From Malus domestica (lineage: Eukaryota > Streptophyta > Magnoliopsida > Rosales > Rosaceae): 64,000 nt of DNA. The position numbers and the translations under genes are program-made. The stretch is taken from positions 36,324,001 to 36,388,000 of the forward strand of contig NC_091667.1 in the NCBI RefSeq assembly GCF_042453785.1. The letters run 5' to 3'. Of the stretch, positions 45,026 to 56,794 are shown piece after piece. The notes beneath the pieces are model-generated. The model was not told the DNA's origin. It worked only from the letters and a program-made list of their open reading frames with translations, and did not search any database. The first letter of the stretch is position 1; every line of letters begins with the position of its first letter.

Positions 45026-46331
45026 AAGGAGTCATAAGTTAGCAATTATACAACCTATTTGGCATGCATGTGAAAATGGACGTTTGATGGAGCATCGTGG
45101 CCTATCGAGTTCGCATAGGTAACTTGATTGACAAACTAGTGGGTGGGACGTCCTAATCTTCCTAAAGTTGGGTCAGCAATAAGTATGCGGCGAAACGGTA
45201 AAAATCTGAGTGAACGGATTAATGTTACTAATTTTACGATAAATACTAGATATTTAATGCTTTATATTTACGTGGAGAGTTGTTTGATTTGTTGAATAAG
45301 CTTTACTTAGTGTTATGAATCTTGATAGAGAATTAGTGATTCGGCGATGCCGTTAGATGCATAAATATTAAATTTTTTGCCTTTTGAATTCAAATTTTCA
45401 AAGAGAATTAGAGATTTAAATGCATGAATATTAGATTTTTCATCTTCTGTATTTAAATTCGAATTCATATTCCGGTAATTTAGACAAAATAGAAAGTTTG
45501 AGATCAGATTACTTTGCAAATTTGAAACAGTGTAATCTAAAACATTACCTGCAATATTTACCGACTGTTTGTTCCCTGTTTAGTTTATTTTGCTTCTGTT
45601 ATCCTAAATTTATGTGGACATAATATGATGACCATTTTCCATTGTATTATCTCAACTGCGTGGCCGTGGAAGGTTTGTGGCCATTTCTTTTTCTTTTTCT
45701 TTTTCTTTTTTCTTTTCCCTTTTTTTGGTCGAAGTTGGTGGCCATTTCGATCATTGTCAATGTCATCCTTTTAGTTGCGACAAAAGTGGCATTTCCGATT
45801 TCGAATTGGACCGATATCCCGTGTCAATTTCTTTTTGCCAAATCGATTTTTTACATCACTTTGAAAATTACAAAATTAAGGGCTGACCTCGAGTTAGTAC
45901 TTGAATGTTAAGTATATTGTTCTGGTCAATTAATCTAATTACGCTTGCTATGAGCAACTAAACTAGAACTGCACTCATAGAGCTAACACTAAATTGGTTA
46001 GCATGCATTAGATGGTGAATCGTGATCATTTGTGAGTGACAGATTATTATAAGACCCACTTCATGGGTTTAGTTATTGTCGGTGGGAGATAAAATTGAAA
46101 AGAATTTTTAGGATGAATGATTTATCTGCAATATTTAAAATATTCACAAAATTGTTTATATTTTTGTTGAAATATACGAAAAATCAAGGATCGATATGGA
46201 TAGAATGTGAAGTGCAAATTTCACTCTAAATTGGTGAGATATAGGATCAATGCATATCGACGCTATTTACCGATTATTACATAAATTTTATCAAGTTCAT
46301 TGCAGATGTCGAACTTTTGAATTTTTTGAAT
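45026..46331. other. intergenic region
   Basis: A diverged direct repeat of about 75 bp (AGAGAATTAG... units) lies at about 45328-45475. A T/C-rich tract is at 45685-45725. No gene is seen. Confidence 0.5.
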
Positions 46332-46945
46332 TTTGGCATGAGTTAGAAGCGGAGGTGCCTGCAAGTGAAGCATGGGAGCTCTTCGGCACGCTTGCGCTGG
46401 CAAGATTCGTGGAACAACAACTTCCAGATATGATTGAAAAAGTTCAAGTCATACATGGTGATGGAGGGGCTGGGACTATTATTCATATCAAGTTTGCATC
46501 AGGTATATAATTACATAATTAATACAACACCTGCTGCTGCATCCGCGCTAATCTTCTTGCTGATCATCAGGATTTTGAACCGAGAAATGGTAATTGATTG
46601 AGCTAATTGGTGTGTATATGTATGTATGTGTGTGTGTGTAGGTGTTGGACACACGGAAAAGTTCACAAAGGCAGACAATGAGACGCGAGCGAAAGAAGCT
46701 GAGGTGAATGAAGGCGGACCTGGATTTTGGACTTAGCTCATACCGTGTTCGGTTTGAAGTAGCAGAGAAAATAGGAGTTGCCGGCCGGGGATTCGCAACC
46801 CTCTTGCTGCTGCATCATCAAAACCAGAGTCGAGTATGATGTCAAGGAAGAGACGACTGATGCTCCCAACGCCTCCTCACTCGTCTCTATCGAGCCATTC
46901 GTTACCATTGCAGAGGCAGCAAAGATCCATCTCATGAAAAAATAA
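46332..46945 (+). pseudogene. Bet v 1 / S-norcoclaurine synthase-like gene, frameshifted
   Basis: Two exons typical of the family are recognisable: up to 46502 (HELEAEVPASEAWELFGTLA, VIHGDGGAGTIIHIKFASG) and from 46642 after a (GT)n-rich acceptor (HTEKFTKADNETRAKEAEV). The frame breaks near 46723, just before GLSSYRVRFEVAEK, and again near 46825-46840, before YDVKEETTDAPNASS; the normal end (IHLMKK) follows at 46945. A clear start codon in frame is also lacking. At least two frameshifts make it a pseudogene. Intact relatives are small ligand-binding proteins of the PR-10/Bet v 1 fold, some with norcoclaurine synthase activity. Confidence 0.85.
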
Positions 46946-47254
46946 CTTGTACTTGTTGGATCGATCGGTCCTAGCTCAAAATATTTTCTGCATTAATAAG
47001 CGTATCAAGTTCCTAAGATCTTGTTAAAATTCAACAGCCATATTTTTCACAAGAACTTATTTTCAAATTTGATGCACATAAGATTATTAAAAGTCATACT
47101 TCGGGCTCTGCTAGCATGTTCTTTTATCCCTCTCTTAAAATTCATAGAAACTGCTATCGAGGTCCAATAAAAGGCAGACCTCACAACGTTTTCTGCAACT
47201 TCTATGATATAGATCTTGCGAAAACAAACCGGTTGTGACAAGATTCGGTATTTC

Positions 47255-47635
47255 ATAGACAATCATCGCGGATAATGGCACAATTTTTACGGATGAAATA
47301 TTGAAGAATTATATATCTACTCTCAAGATTCGGCTGGAACAATCTACCTCGTATTGTCCTCGGGCTAATAGTCAGGCCGAAGCAGCAAATAAATCATTGT
47401 GAGCATTTTGGGGAAAATGGTGAAGAACAGGCCTGGTATGTGGCACCTAACTCTTAATGAAGCACTTTGGGCTTACCGAACATCACAATGTTCGGCGACC
47501 GAGACTTCTTATGCTCTAACTTATGGTCATGATGCTATTCTTTTCGTGGAGATAAGCGTCATTTCCTTAAGGGTTGCTGAACATAGTAATTTGATAGGTG
47601 TTGAGTACACGCAGCAAATTGTGAGCTAGCTTAAC
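47255..47635 (+). mobile_element. Ty3/gypsy integrase fossil fragment
   Basis: Short remnant of a gypsy-type pol gene, with the integrase C-terminal hallmarks WHLTLNEALWAYRTS and YALTYGHDAIL. Broken; no LTR or other domain lies nearby. Old insertion. Confidence 0.8.
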
Positions 47636-47639
47636 ACGT

Positions 47640-48182
47640 ACGAATGTTTATTGATTGATCAAATTTCTACCAAAAGCATAGTAAAACCTATTTTTGAAAA
47701 AATTCTGCTGCAACAGGATTCTTAAAAGTTAAAAATGGTGTAGAAATATCAGAATATTAGACCTCGTTCGGCATGTCATGTTACATGCTAAATAATACTA
47801 TTTTACGATTTCGGTGTTTGGCGCCTTATGTATAATTTAACTTGGCTCTTCTTATGTTATTATTTATTCTTTTGTGGATTTGTTTTTTTCTATTGAGATC
47901 TTAATGAGAGAAGGACAGTTTAAAATTATGAATTTCACCTTTATACCTTCTCCGTATTTAGATTATAAATATATAAGAATATTAATTTCTCATATTCTTT
48001 TTTTTTTTTTTTTTTAACAAATCCTATCAGAGAAGAACACACACAAACTCTTTCCATAAGTATGAATGATGTTTGTGTTTTCAGATGCGGGTTGATGATC
48101 CCCACCAACTTTTCTTCTTCTTACCAATTAACTATATAAGTATAGCCCCCCTACTACAAAAGTTATGAATTACTACTAAAAA
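47640..48182. other. intergenic AT-rich DNA
   Basis: No gene. A poly-T run lies near 48000-48017. Confidence 0.5.
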
Positions 48183-48194
48183 AATTATGAATTA

Positions 48195-49110
48195 AAACGC
48201 GTGAAACCCTCTCTGATTTACCAAACTTGCAAACTCCTTTGCCCCCGGCCCTAGCCTTTGGCTTGGGTGCCAGTGGCTATCCTTGTCCAAGTTCCTTGTT
48301 CTCCTCTTTCCCTCTTTCTCTTGATCATCTTCTCTCTTTTTCAATTTTCCCCTGAGATTTTTCTCGGTTTCCTTGAGATTTGTCTCAAAATTTCCCATGA
48401 TTTTGTCTTACTTTTGAGCTTCATGTCCCTCTTCTCCACCCCTCCCTCTCATATGACTATTCTTTTCCAAACCCAAAACTCCATCTCCCCTCTCTTTTCC
48501 CCTCTGCCTCCCTTCCCCATAAACCATCCCTACCCCATCATTTGCTTTGATCTACAGACTCTGGGCCGAATATGGTTGTCAGATTTATTTCTCTTCCCTC
48601 ACTGTCCCCTCCCACCCCAAAACGGCTTGCTGGATTTCCATCAAGACCAAGTGTATTGCGGCTTCGGCCAAAGTAAGGATATTTTACATATCCCCTTAAC
48701 CTCACCTTTTACCCCATGTGTTACTATGTTTGTATATATTTGCAGGGATTCGTGAATGAGATTTGGATTTGATGACTATCTTTTGGTTATGCATCTTTAG
48801 TGAAGAAATCTGGATGTGGTGTGCTTCTTGTTGCGGGTTTGGTACTTTTGTGTTGCGATGTCTTGTTCGTTTTCACCACTCGGTTGTTTTCTCTAGTGTT
48901 GCTGCTGGCATGACTTTCGTGGCGGTGACGGTGGCAGACATTGCTTTTTGCGATCGAAAATTAGGAATTTGGATTTCCTTTTTAGTTTATTTAATTGGGT
49001 TGGGTTTTTATGTATCTATTCCTCCCAATATAATTGGGTCATTTGCCTTCCTTTGTGTTGGCCTGTAACCTTATATCAAATTAATTAAATTATCTTTTCA
49101 GATAAAAAAA
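48195..49110 (+). mobile_element. poly(A)-tailed retroposon, 0.9 kb
   Basis: Flanked by AATTATGAATTA (48183-48194 and 49111-49122), with an A run directly before the right copy. This is the mark of LINE-driven retroposition. The body has a 165-codon open stretch and a hydrophobic 101-codon stretch (48763-49068) with no recognised domain. It ends in an L1-like 3' UTR style (GGCCTGTAACC, ATCAAATTAATTAAATT). It may be a truncated LINE end or a retrocopied transcript. Confidence 0.7.
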
Positions 49111-49122
49111 AATTATGAATTA

Positions 49123-50307
49123 CAAAAGGTGATATTTAAATAAAATTATTAATTTTATTGCAATCTAAGTATTTTAGTTTATTGAACAAAAAAATTGATT
49201 TTTATTTTTAATACAATAAATAAACAAAATCGATCATCATGTTTCAAGTTTATCCCCTCGCCCATAACTTAATACTATAATATAGCGGTATTCTCTTTCA
49301 CTTGTAAGTGAAATGACTTATGTTCATTTCTCATCAAATATAAATTTAAATCACATTATTACTAACTTATTGTGCGACTAAATTCATCTTCTCTCCGTTA
49401 CTTCAAAGTAGATAATATCATTTTATCTCGTCACCCTCCTCCTCAAGTCAAAGACCATTTGCAATGACATAACTTTGACGCAAATGATAGGGCAATTTTT
49501 TATTCTTCAAAATTTGAAAATGCTTACTTCAAACCATCAAACAAACCGAGCAAGAAAGAAGAAGGGAAACGTGGGCTCTTTCTGCTCTACGCAATCCCTC
49601 GGCGCTCCTCTCTCTCTCTCCCCTCTCCTTCTCTCTCTTGCATTGCAGAAGAACAACTTCAAATTATCATCGCTCTTTTCTTTCAGTAAGTTTCCTGTTT
49701 CCATATCAATTATTTGTCTAACAACGTTTTCAAGATCATCTGGGAAGATTAGATCTCTCGTTTTTAGCGTAATCTGATTATTTATGTTTGGTTAAGATTG
49801 TTAATTTATTACTAATTTAATGATCTTCTTGTTGGATCATCCGAGGACCTATTTGCCCGATATGCTTGATCCGTTTGCTTTCGGATGCGTAATGGGTCAT
49901 TGAATGCTTTGCATGTTGAATTTCGGATGTGGGTTTTATTTGGGTCATTTGATTTTTCTCCATTTTTGTATGCAGACTAGCTGCAACACGGCACCATCAT
50001 CATTGCCAATGGTTGAATTTAATTTTGTTCTGGCACTTCTGAACTACTAATCGATGGTTGAATAAGATTTCCGGAAGTGGGTGTTTAATTTTCACTGGTT
50101 TTGTCAGTTCGCTTAATCCGAGAATTGCATTGGAGCACATCAAATAGTTGTATGGTTTAATGCAGGATCAAGACTTTATCCAAATTCGTGTTGTTGTTTT
50201 TGAGTGATTTGCGCAAGGTGAGGTTTTTGTGGGTACCGGTTGCTTCCGATTGAAATGCTGTATGAGAGGGAGTGGGAGTCTAGTTAAAGATTTAGTTTTC
50301 AGGAATT
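49123..50307 (+). promoter_or_regulatory. ATG13 promoter and spliced 5' UTR
   Basis: A CT-rich leader (49605-49640) precedes a donor-like TTTCA|GTAAGT at 49686. Acceptor-like sites occur at 49975 (TATGCAG) and 50166 (AATGCAG), so one or two 5' UTR introns are likely before the start codon. Confidence 0.5.
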
Positions 50308-52903
50308 ATGGACTTTCAGAATAATTCTCAGCTCGAATCGGGGAAAATGGAACAGATAGTTTCCCAATTTCTATTGAAAAGCTTGCATATTGTTTTGGAC
50401 TCTAGGATTCCTTCTCTTCACCCGCATGATCGCAGCGGTGACCTGTCATCTCCAACTCAAGTGAGAAAGAGTGACAAGTGGTTTAACTTAATACTAGGAG
50501 ACCGCCCTGCAGCTCTTGAGAATTTAAATTTTTGGCACAGAAGTGTAATGGATCCTATGATAATTGACATTATACTTGTTCGCGGAGGACCTAGTTCTTC
50601 TTCTGTTGACAATCTGTATGCGAATTCAGTGGAGGGGACATCTGTTGAGACAATCATAGAGAGGTGGGTTGTCCAGTACGAAACTCCAAGGGCTGTGGCT
50701 CCCCAAACTGGCGACACTTCGGCCTCTTACAAAAGGACATACAAGAAGTCAATCATTCTTTTACGTACTCTTTATTTGTATATGAGACTTCTTCCAGCTT
50801 ATAGGATCTTTAGACAGCTAAGTACATCTAGTCAGACTTACAATTTTGATATTATCTACAAGGTGTCTTCACTTAGAGATCCATTCTCAAGGGCGGAGGA
50901 GGAACTGATGGAGGAGTTCAGTTTTGCTCCCGTAGAGGCTCATCCTGGCCGCCTTTCTTTATCTGTGAATTACCGTCCAACACTAGCTGATTTAAATCTT
51001 GAGCCTTCAGCACCAACGCCACCGAGGATAATTACTGATTATGTTGGTAGTCCTGCCACTGACCCCCTGAGGTCTTTCCCCTCATCAGGGAAGGGTTTTA
51101 GTGCAACTTCCTTTCCGTCGAGAGGAGCACGACCGCCATCTGGTGTGCCACACCAACGCCCACACAGCTGGACAAGTGGCTTCCACAGGCCACCTCCTTT
51201 TATGCACAATAGACCCTTAGTTGGATCTCCACCTGCATATCGTGCATCTCCTATGTCACATGATGTTGGATCTCCTCCCATTGATACATTCGCCAACAGA
51301 GGTCAAAACTATAGACCTCTACGTCATAAACGAAATATGAGTGCTGATGAGTATCAGCTTTCACCTCCATTTTCGCCATCCCCATCGCCATCACCCCCAA
51401 CATACTTGTCCAGTGGTAATTTCAATCCTATGCAAACTCGAATTCGTTCAGGAACTGCCCCTGTAAGCATCCCCCTTCCAATGGGGAGCCCTAGATACTT
51501 ATCCCCCAATTTTTCTGATCCAAGTAGAAATTCTCTTCCTCCTTTATCACCCAGAAGCACAAGGAATGATCATTCCTCGCAAGAGTTTCCATCTGGAATC
51601 AAGGCAATCAGAAAATTGGAGGTTTCAAGGGCCGGAGAGACTCACCCTGGAAGTTCAAATCATTACATTGGTCAGAAGGTAGTCCCTGTTTTCCGATTAT
51701 GCAACCTGTGGTCTTGAAATAAATTGTTTCTCACGGTTTCTATAACACCAGCTTTTGTTTGTTTCATAGGTGATGAAAGACAGCAAAGATGATTCGGGGC
51801 GTTTCTCAGGATTGTTGTCGTCTAGTGGCTCACCACGTGTTGGATTTTCTAGAAGCTCGAGTAGATTGTCTTTCCAGGATGATTTGGATGATTTTGAGTT
51901 CTCATGTCCTTTTGACGTGGATGATGTTGATACATCAGATTCTCAAGCCAGGTACTTAATAATCTTTATGGTATACAAATTTTCCTTTTGGTGCAATCTC
52001 TATGGTATATATACATATATATGCAGTCATTGCCCATTGTTGACCTAAGATAAAGTTTGATTTCTGCAGCGGTATAATTTTATTTCCACCATAATTGTTG
52101 TGACTACTTTACTGCATGGATTGTTCATGCTTCTCACCATAATGGTTATCTGTTTCCGGCTTCTTGAACTTTTGGATTTTTTGATGGAATCTGGATAAAA
52201 GAAGCAGTAAATAACAGAACATAGTTGGGTCTTTTTTGTACCTGAATCCCTGTGATGAAATTAGAAACCATTGTATTTGCTTACATGGTCATGATCCATC
52301 ATTTGCCTGGTTCAGCTCTTGTATCGGAATTCACTTTCCGTTAGAGATTGTAACTATTGTTTCCTTGGCTAGATTCTTTTGGTAATGTGCTATGGTATGT
52401 TGAAAACGTAAGAAATGGAAACATATGATTACCATGTTTGACGGGTTATTTACTTTAAATGACTTGAATTGACATGTCTTTTCTTGCCTTATCGTATACA
52501 CACAATCTGAATTTACATTTAGGATATTGCGTGCTGAAAAAGATGCATAGCTTGCTCCGTATCATCTTATATTTCTCTCTTTACATTTTGGGCTAACAGT
52601 GACGGCAAAAGGCCTTCAGAGTTCATATCTCAGTCACTGCCAATGGGTAGAAAATCACAAGATGCTGCTGTCGGCGTTCTGGTTCAGATGCTGAGGACAG
52701 CTCCGCCTCTGCGCCAAGATTCAAGTTGTTACTCATCGCAGTCTGGGAAGAATGAACATGAGGGAGGAGTTGCTACGGCTTCTGGTTTCTTTATGCCTCG
52801 GAAGACATCTGATGCACTGGAGGAGCTCAGAAGCTACCGAGATATGAAAGACCTTCTACTCTCTAAGAGCGGAACGCGGGTGCTTTCCAAAGACGAATCA
52901 TAA
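50308..52903 (+). CDS. ATG13: autophagy-related protein 13 (ATG13)
   Basis: Three coding exons: 50308-51678, 51770-51951 and 52600-52903; 1857 nt and 618 residues, normal for plant ATG13. The N-terminal HORMA domain (about residues 15-200) includes DKWFNLILGDRPAALENLNF, IERWVVQYETP and KKSIILLRTLYLYMRLLPAY. A long Pro/Ser-rich disordered region follows (about 230-440). The C-terminal part has DDLDDFEFSCPFDVDDVD and a final ALEELRSYRDMKDLLLSKSG, conserved in plants. ATG13 is the regulatory subunit of the ATG1 kinase complex that starts autophagosome formation, controlled through TOR-dependent phosphorylation of its Ser-rich region. All junctions are GT-AG. Confidence 0.95.
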
Positions 52904-53806
52904 AGAGTTGGAGTAGCTGCAAGTGTTGCCCAAGTTGAGCGCCATTGCCGCGCTATGGTTTCAAAATCTGAAAACAATATATACATTTTCACGTGAATGA
53001 CTGAATGGAGGACTAACAGCCTCTAAATATCATGACCGAAAACTTAGTTACTATCATTAAATCAGTTTACGGGAACTTTAATGACCATTAATGTTTAGAA
53101 AGTGTGTATACCTTACGGCTTACACTGCGGCCACTTCTACTTTACCTTGAATATTCTTGGTCTTAACCATATCCCTTCTCGTGTACCCTAGCTAAGCATT
53201 CACATCTTCGTAAGCTCTCTTTTACCTTAGTCTTATGCCTCTTCCGTTGTGTCTGGTGTTGTTCCCCTCCTTTTTTTTGTTAAACTCATTTTTTGCACGT
53301 GTTGCTTTTTAACCGTCTCACATTCCATGCCATAAAGCATTGGAATCAACATTATATATCCGAATGTTTTTCTTTATACAAGCAATATCGAGGGAGAATC
53401 GAACTCAAAACGAAACCTCAGGTACAAGGGTGGGTTGAATACTCCTTAGTCAACTGAGCTATTTATAACTTCATAAATTGACAAAGAAGATGGGCCAAAA
53501 AGAAATACTCAAGTTGTTGGACCCCAATTGGCAAATATTTTTTACAAAATATACAATGACCCTGAGGCCAATATGAGAATAAGGTAAAATATGAAATATC
53601 CGTATCACCATCGTAAAGTACAAAATAGTAAGGGTATAATTGACTCTTTAGGCTTGCGCTACGTGCGTGGTTGAAAAGGAAAGAGCAACCGCGCTGTTCG
53701 AGCAAGTGCAAAGCAAGCGCGCGAACCGGCGGAGGCCCTCGGCGTTCTTCAGCAGCTCCGCCGCCGTAAAAATTGTGTATTTGGTCGATACTCTCGTATC
53801 CGAGCA
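52904..53806. other. ATG13 3' region and ZUP1 promoter
   Basis: Contains the ATG13 3' UTR, a tRNA-derived SINE remnant at 53368-53465 and the short GC-richer promoter of the next gene at 53650-53806. Confidence 0.5.
53368..53465 (-). mobile_element. tRNA-derived SINE remnant
   Basis: On the minus strand an A-box-like TAGCTCAGTTGACTAAGG is followed about 40 bp later by a B-box-like GAGTTCGATTCTCCC, then TTGTATAAAGAAAAA. This is the layout of a tRNA-derived SINE head with an A-rich tail. It is too diverged and has no cloverleaf to be a tRNA gene. Confidence 0.65.
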
Positions 53807-55871
53807 ATGGATTATTCGAGTTGCCCGTTCTGTGATTTGACAGTTCTGTCCGCCGAACTTGAAAGGTATTACAGTATGCTGCAAATAAATTTAATCCCTT
53901 TTTTTGTGAATTTTTTATGTGGTTGAAATTGTAATGGTATGAATTCGAATTGCAGGCACGCCAACGGTCACTTTGAGGAGGTTGAGGATGATGAGCTCGA
54001 TAAGCAACTGGCGAGGGATTTGGAGTTTGCCCAACAGCTTTCTCTCGCTCCTACTGCACCTCCATCAGCCATGGTAGCTACTCTTCTACTTTCTGCCTTT
54101 TACATTTTTTGGAATTGCTTTTGAAGTTCTAAAGCGTTTTCTGACAATCAAAAGCGCTTATGACGGAAAATTAAAACCATAGACTCGTAGAAGCACTTAA
54201 TAGCATAGCAGAAACACTTTGAGCATGAGTGATTCCTAAAGAAGCAGTCCCAAACGAGTCCTTATTCCATGCTCATCGAAAACATATAAGAAAAAAGAAC
54301 AGATTTTTATTCGTTTTTCTTTGAAAAAATATTATTTTTTATGTATTTTATTCTTGTTATTTGTTGCTTAATCTGTAATCCGAAGCTCAGTCTACTGATT
54401 TATTGGGTTCGTACTGATACGCGCCGCAGAATTTAACAATTGATGGAGACATTAGTATGGAGGAAAAGGTTTCTTGCTTGATTGCTTTACAGACTAGGAC
54501 TACTTTCCACAAGATTGAAGGTGGCTTAATGGCATTGCTCAGAGGCTGTTTGGAGTTAGAACATGGAAATACAACCACTATTGTGTCCGGTTATATTGAT
54601 CATTTTCAGAGCATTCAATCAGAGGACAAGGGGTGGGGTTGCGGGTGGCGTAACATCCAAATGCTTAGCTCCCACTTGCTTGTGCAAAGGCAAGAAGCTC
54701 GGGAGGTTTTGTTTGGTGGTTCAGGTTTTGTTCCTGATATCCCTTCACTTCAAAGGTGGCTTGAAATTGCTTGGGAAAAGGGTTTTGATACACTTGGTTC
54801 TAATCATTTTGCTAACAACATTTATGGATCAAGAAAATGGATTGGAGCTACTGAATGTGCTGCCCTTTTCCGTTCTTTTGGACTTCGAGCAAGGGTAGTG
54901 GATTTTGGCCCCAAGGAACTTGAAACATTTTATCCTTCTCTTCCTGGTTCAAGTCTTGGGAAAGAGGTAAAGAGAATACAGGATGGCGGAAAGAGGAAAG
55001 CAATCCAGGTTCGTGGCCCGATGGATAGGTATTTGTTGGTAAGGAATCACGATACTACTCAAGCAAGTTCCAGTGGACTTGAAAATTCGGGAGGTTCTAA
55101 TATCCAGCTTGGTGACTCTATGGGTGGCACAAGTGATGAGATTTCGAGAAATAAGTTTACAAGGAAAAACAACGGTCGTCAGGTTCTCATTGATTGGATC
55201 TGGAACTACTTTTCTGATAATAATTTTACCAAATCTGGAAATCATCAGGTCATTGTCAGTGACAAAACGTAAGTTTTTTTTTTTTTTCCTGTTTGGATCA
55301 GTAGCTGTAGTACCAAAAGAGCAAAATGCATTCAAGCACTATGTTTTATAATTTGTTCTAATTTGTAGAGAGATTTTTCGAGCAGACCCTTGTACTTCCA
55401 ACATGATGGACATTCGAGAACGATTGTTGGGATTCAAGTCAAGCGTCAACATAATGGGATGCTTCAGCACAATCTCTTAATATTAGACCCTGGCCATGTA
55501 ATTTCCCGCCTGTTTCTATGAATCCGTGGTGCATCTTAAGCTCATCCTTTATTTTGCAATTCACTAGTGAATACAATTTAATTTTCAATCTTGTGACACA
55601 TAATTGCAGAGAACGGAAGATCTGGAAAGATCGCTTGGAGAAAAGGTAGGATGGCAGAAGTTTGTAAAAAGAGGGGTTCATACGCTGAAAAAGCCACAGT
55701 ACCAGGTAATGACCATTTAAATCTTACATTTGCCTCTGGTTTCGATTACGCTCTGGGACTGGAGTTGATGTAACGGCTTTGTTTCAGTTGTGCTATATCG
55801 ATCCTGGAATTGCAAGCGGGGAGGAAAAGGAGTTGCTTAAGACAGTGGAAAGCGTCTTTCTTGAATTCTAG
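53807..55871 (+). CDS. ZUP1/ZUFSP-like peptidase C78 with zinc finger
   Basis: Six exons: 53807-53865, 53956-54073, 54430-55268, 55386-55497, 55610-55705, 55788-55871; 1308 nt and 435 residues. The N-terminus MDYSSCPFCDLTVLSAELER continuing into HANGHFEE is a C2H2-like zinc finger split by intron 1. The C78 (UFM1-specific/ZUFSP) peptidase domain covers about residues 110-420. The catalytic Cys lies in DKGWGCGWRNIQML and the Asp/His pair in LLILDPGH. In animals ZUFSP is a K63-linkage-selective deubiquitinase in genome maintenance; the plant protein is presumed to act similarly. Exon 4 needs the acceptor at 55385 (GAGCAG|ACC); an upstream AG near 55370 would put the catalytic Asp/His region out of frame. 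Confidence 0.92.
54118..54265. mobile_element. MITE family B-like remnant in ZUP1 intron 2
   Basis: AAAGCGTTTTCTGACAATCA near the left and CCCAAACGAGTCCTTA at the right resemble family B ends (CTCGTTTGAAAGTACTTTT in reverse). Diverged. Confidence 0.4.
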
Positions 55872-56794
55872 AGGATCCTGTTGTACATTTGAGACCCGGA
55901 TAGAAGCTTTTCCAGTCGTTTCTTGGCTCGAGGAACAGATAGTTCGCTTATATACAACGAGAGATGGATGAGATACATTTGGGATCAATGCTGCGAGCTT
56001 CCGGAATACAATGGGATCTTCGTAAAGTTGATCGATATGAATGTTGCTTTTTTTGTTGACTTCTGTACAAATGGTGTTGACGAATGATAGATTGTTTTTT
56101 AGGAAATGCGTTACTCCTAATAGCTTTTGTATGTGTAAGAGTGCTAGAGAGGTCAGGGATTCAGATCTTCCGACTCTGCAGCTGCTAGGGAGCTGTGATG
56201 TTTGGCCAGCTCGTAATCTGGGGACATATTGGTTATTTGGTGGCTGACACAATCGGGCAGCATGGAAAGAGTGCTGGAGGGGTTGGGGATGCCTGGAAGA
56301 TTTGGTGGCAGACACAATCATGTGGCATGTAAATTGCTTTCCGGTGTAATACATACCTTCAAGGGATAGGTTCTAAAAGACGATAGGCACTAGTCTGGCA
56401 CCCCAACAATTTAAATCGTTTTGGACATTTTTGTTAATTTTTCTTTTTATTTCTCTTACCACTACAAAAACTATCATGTTCATGTTCTTCAAAATATATT
56501 TTTTCGTGCAAAATCAATTAGAATTCGTATTTAAACACATGTGATCAACGATTTAAAATCTAAATTTAAGGATATTTGAATTTTTTTTTTCTTTTATCTA
56601 AGTCTAAATTACATATTAATAGAACCTTCTTTGTTAGCTAAAAGAGGGTGAAAGATTATTTAACGAAACAAAATTTTGTTATTTATTGTTTAAGGCTCAT
56701 CTACAGGTGATTTTAACATTTCTAATTTTAAAAAAAATAAAAAAATACACACTAATACGCATTTTAACATCTCTATTTTTTTTACTTCTCGGCT
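55872..56794. other. ZUP1 3' UTR and spacer
   Basis: The 3' UTR probably extends to about 56350. A mildly repetitive motif (GGTGGC/AGACACAATC) recurs at 56240 and 56305. No gene is seen. Confidence 0.45.

Noticed and set aside
48258-48755. 165-codon open frame as a host gene
   Set aside because: Low-complexity hydrophobic and Pro-rich sequence, no domain, and it lies inside a poly(A)-tailed retroposon.
53368-53465. Functional tRNA gene
   Set aside because: Box A and box B are present but no acceptor stem or anticodon arm can be folded; it is SINE-like.
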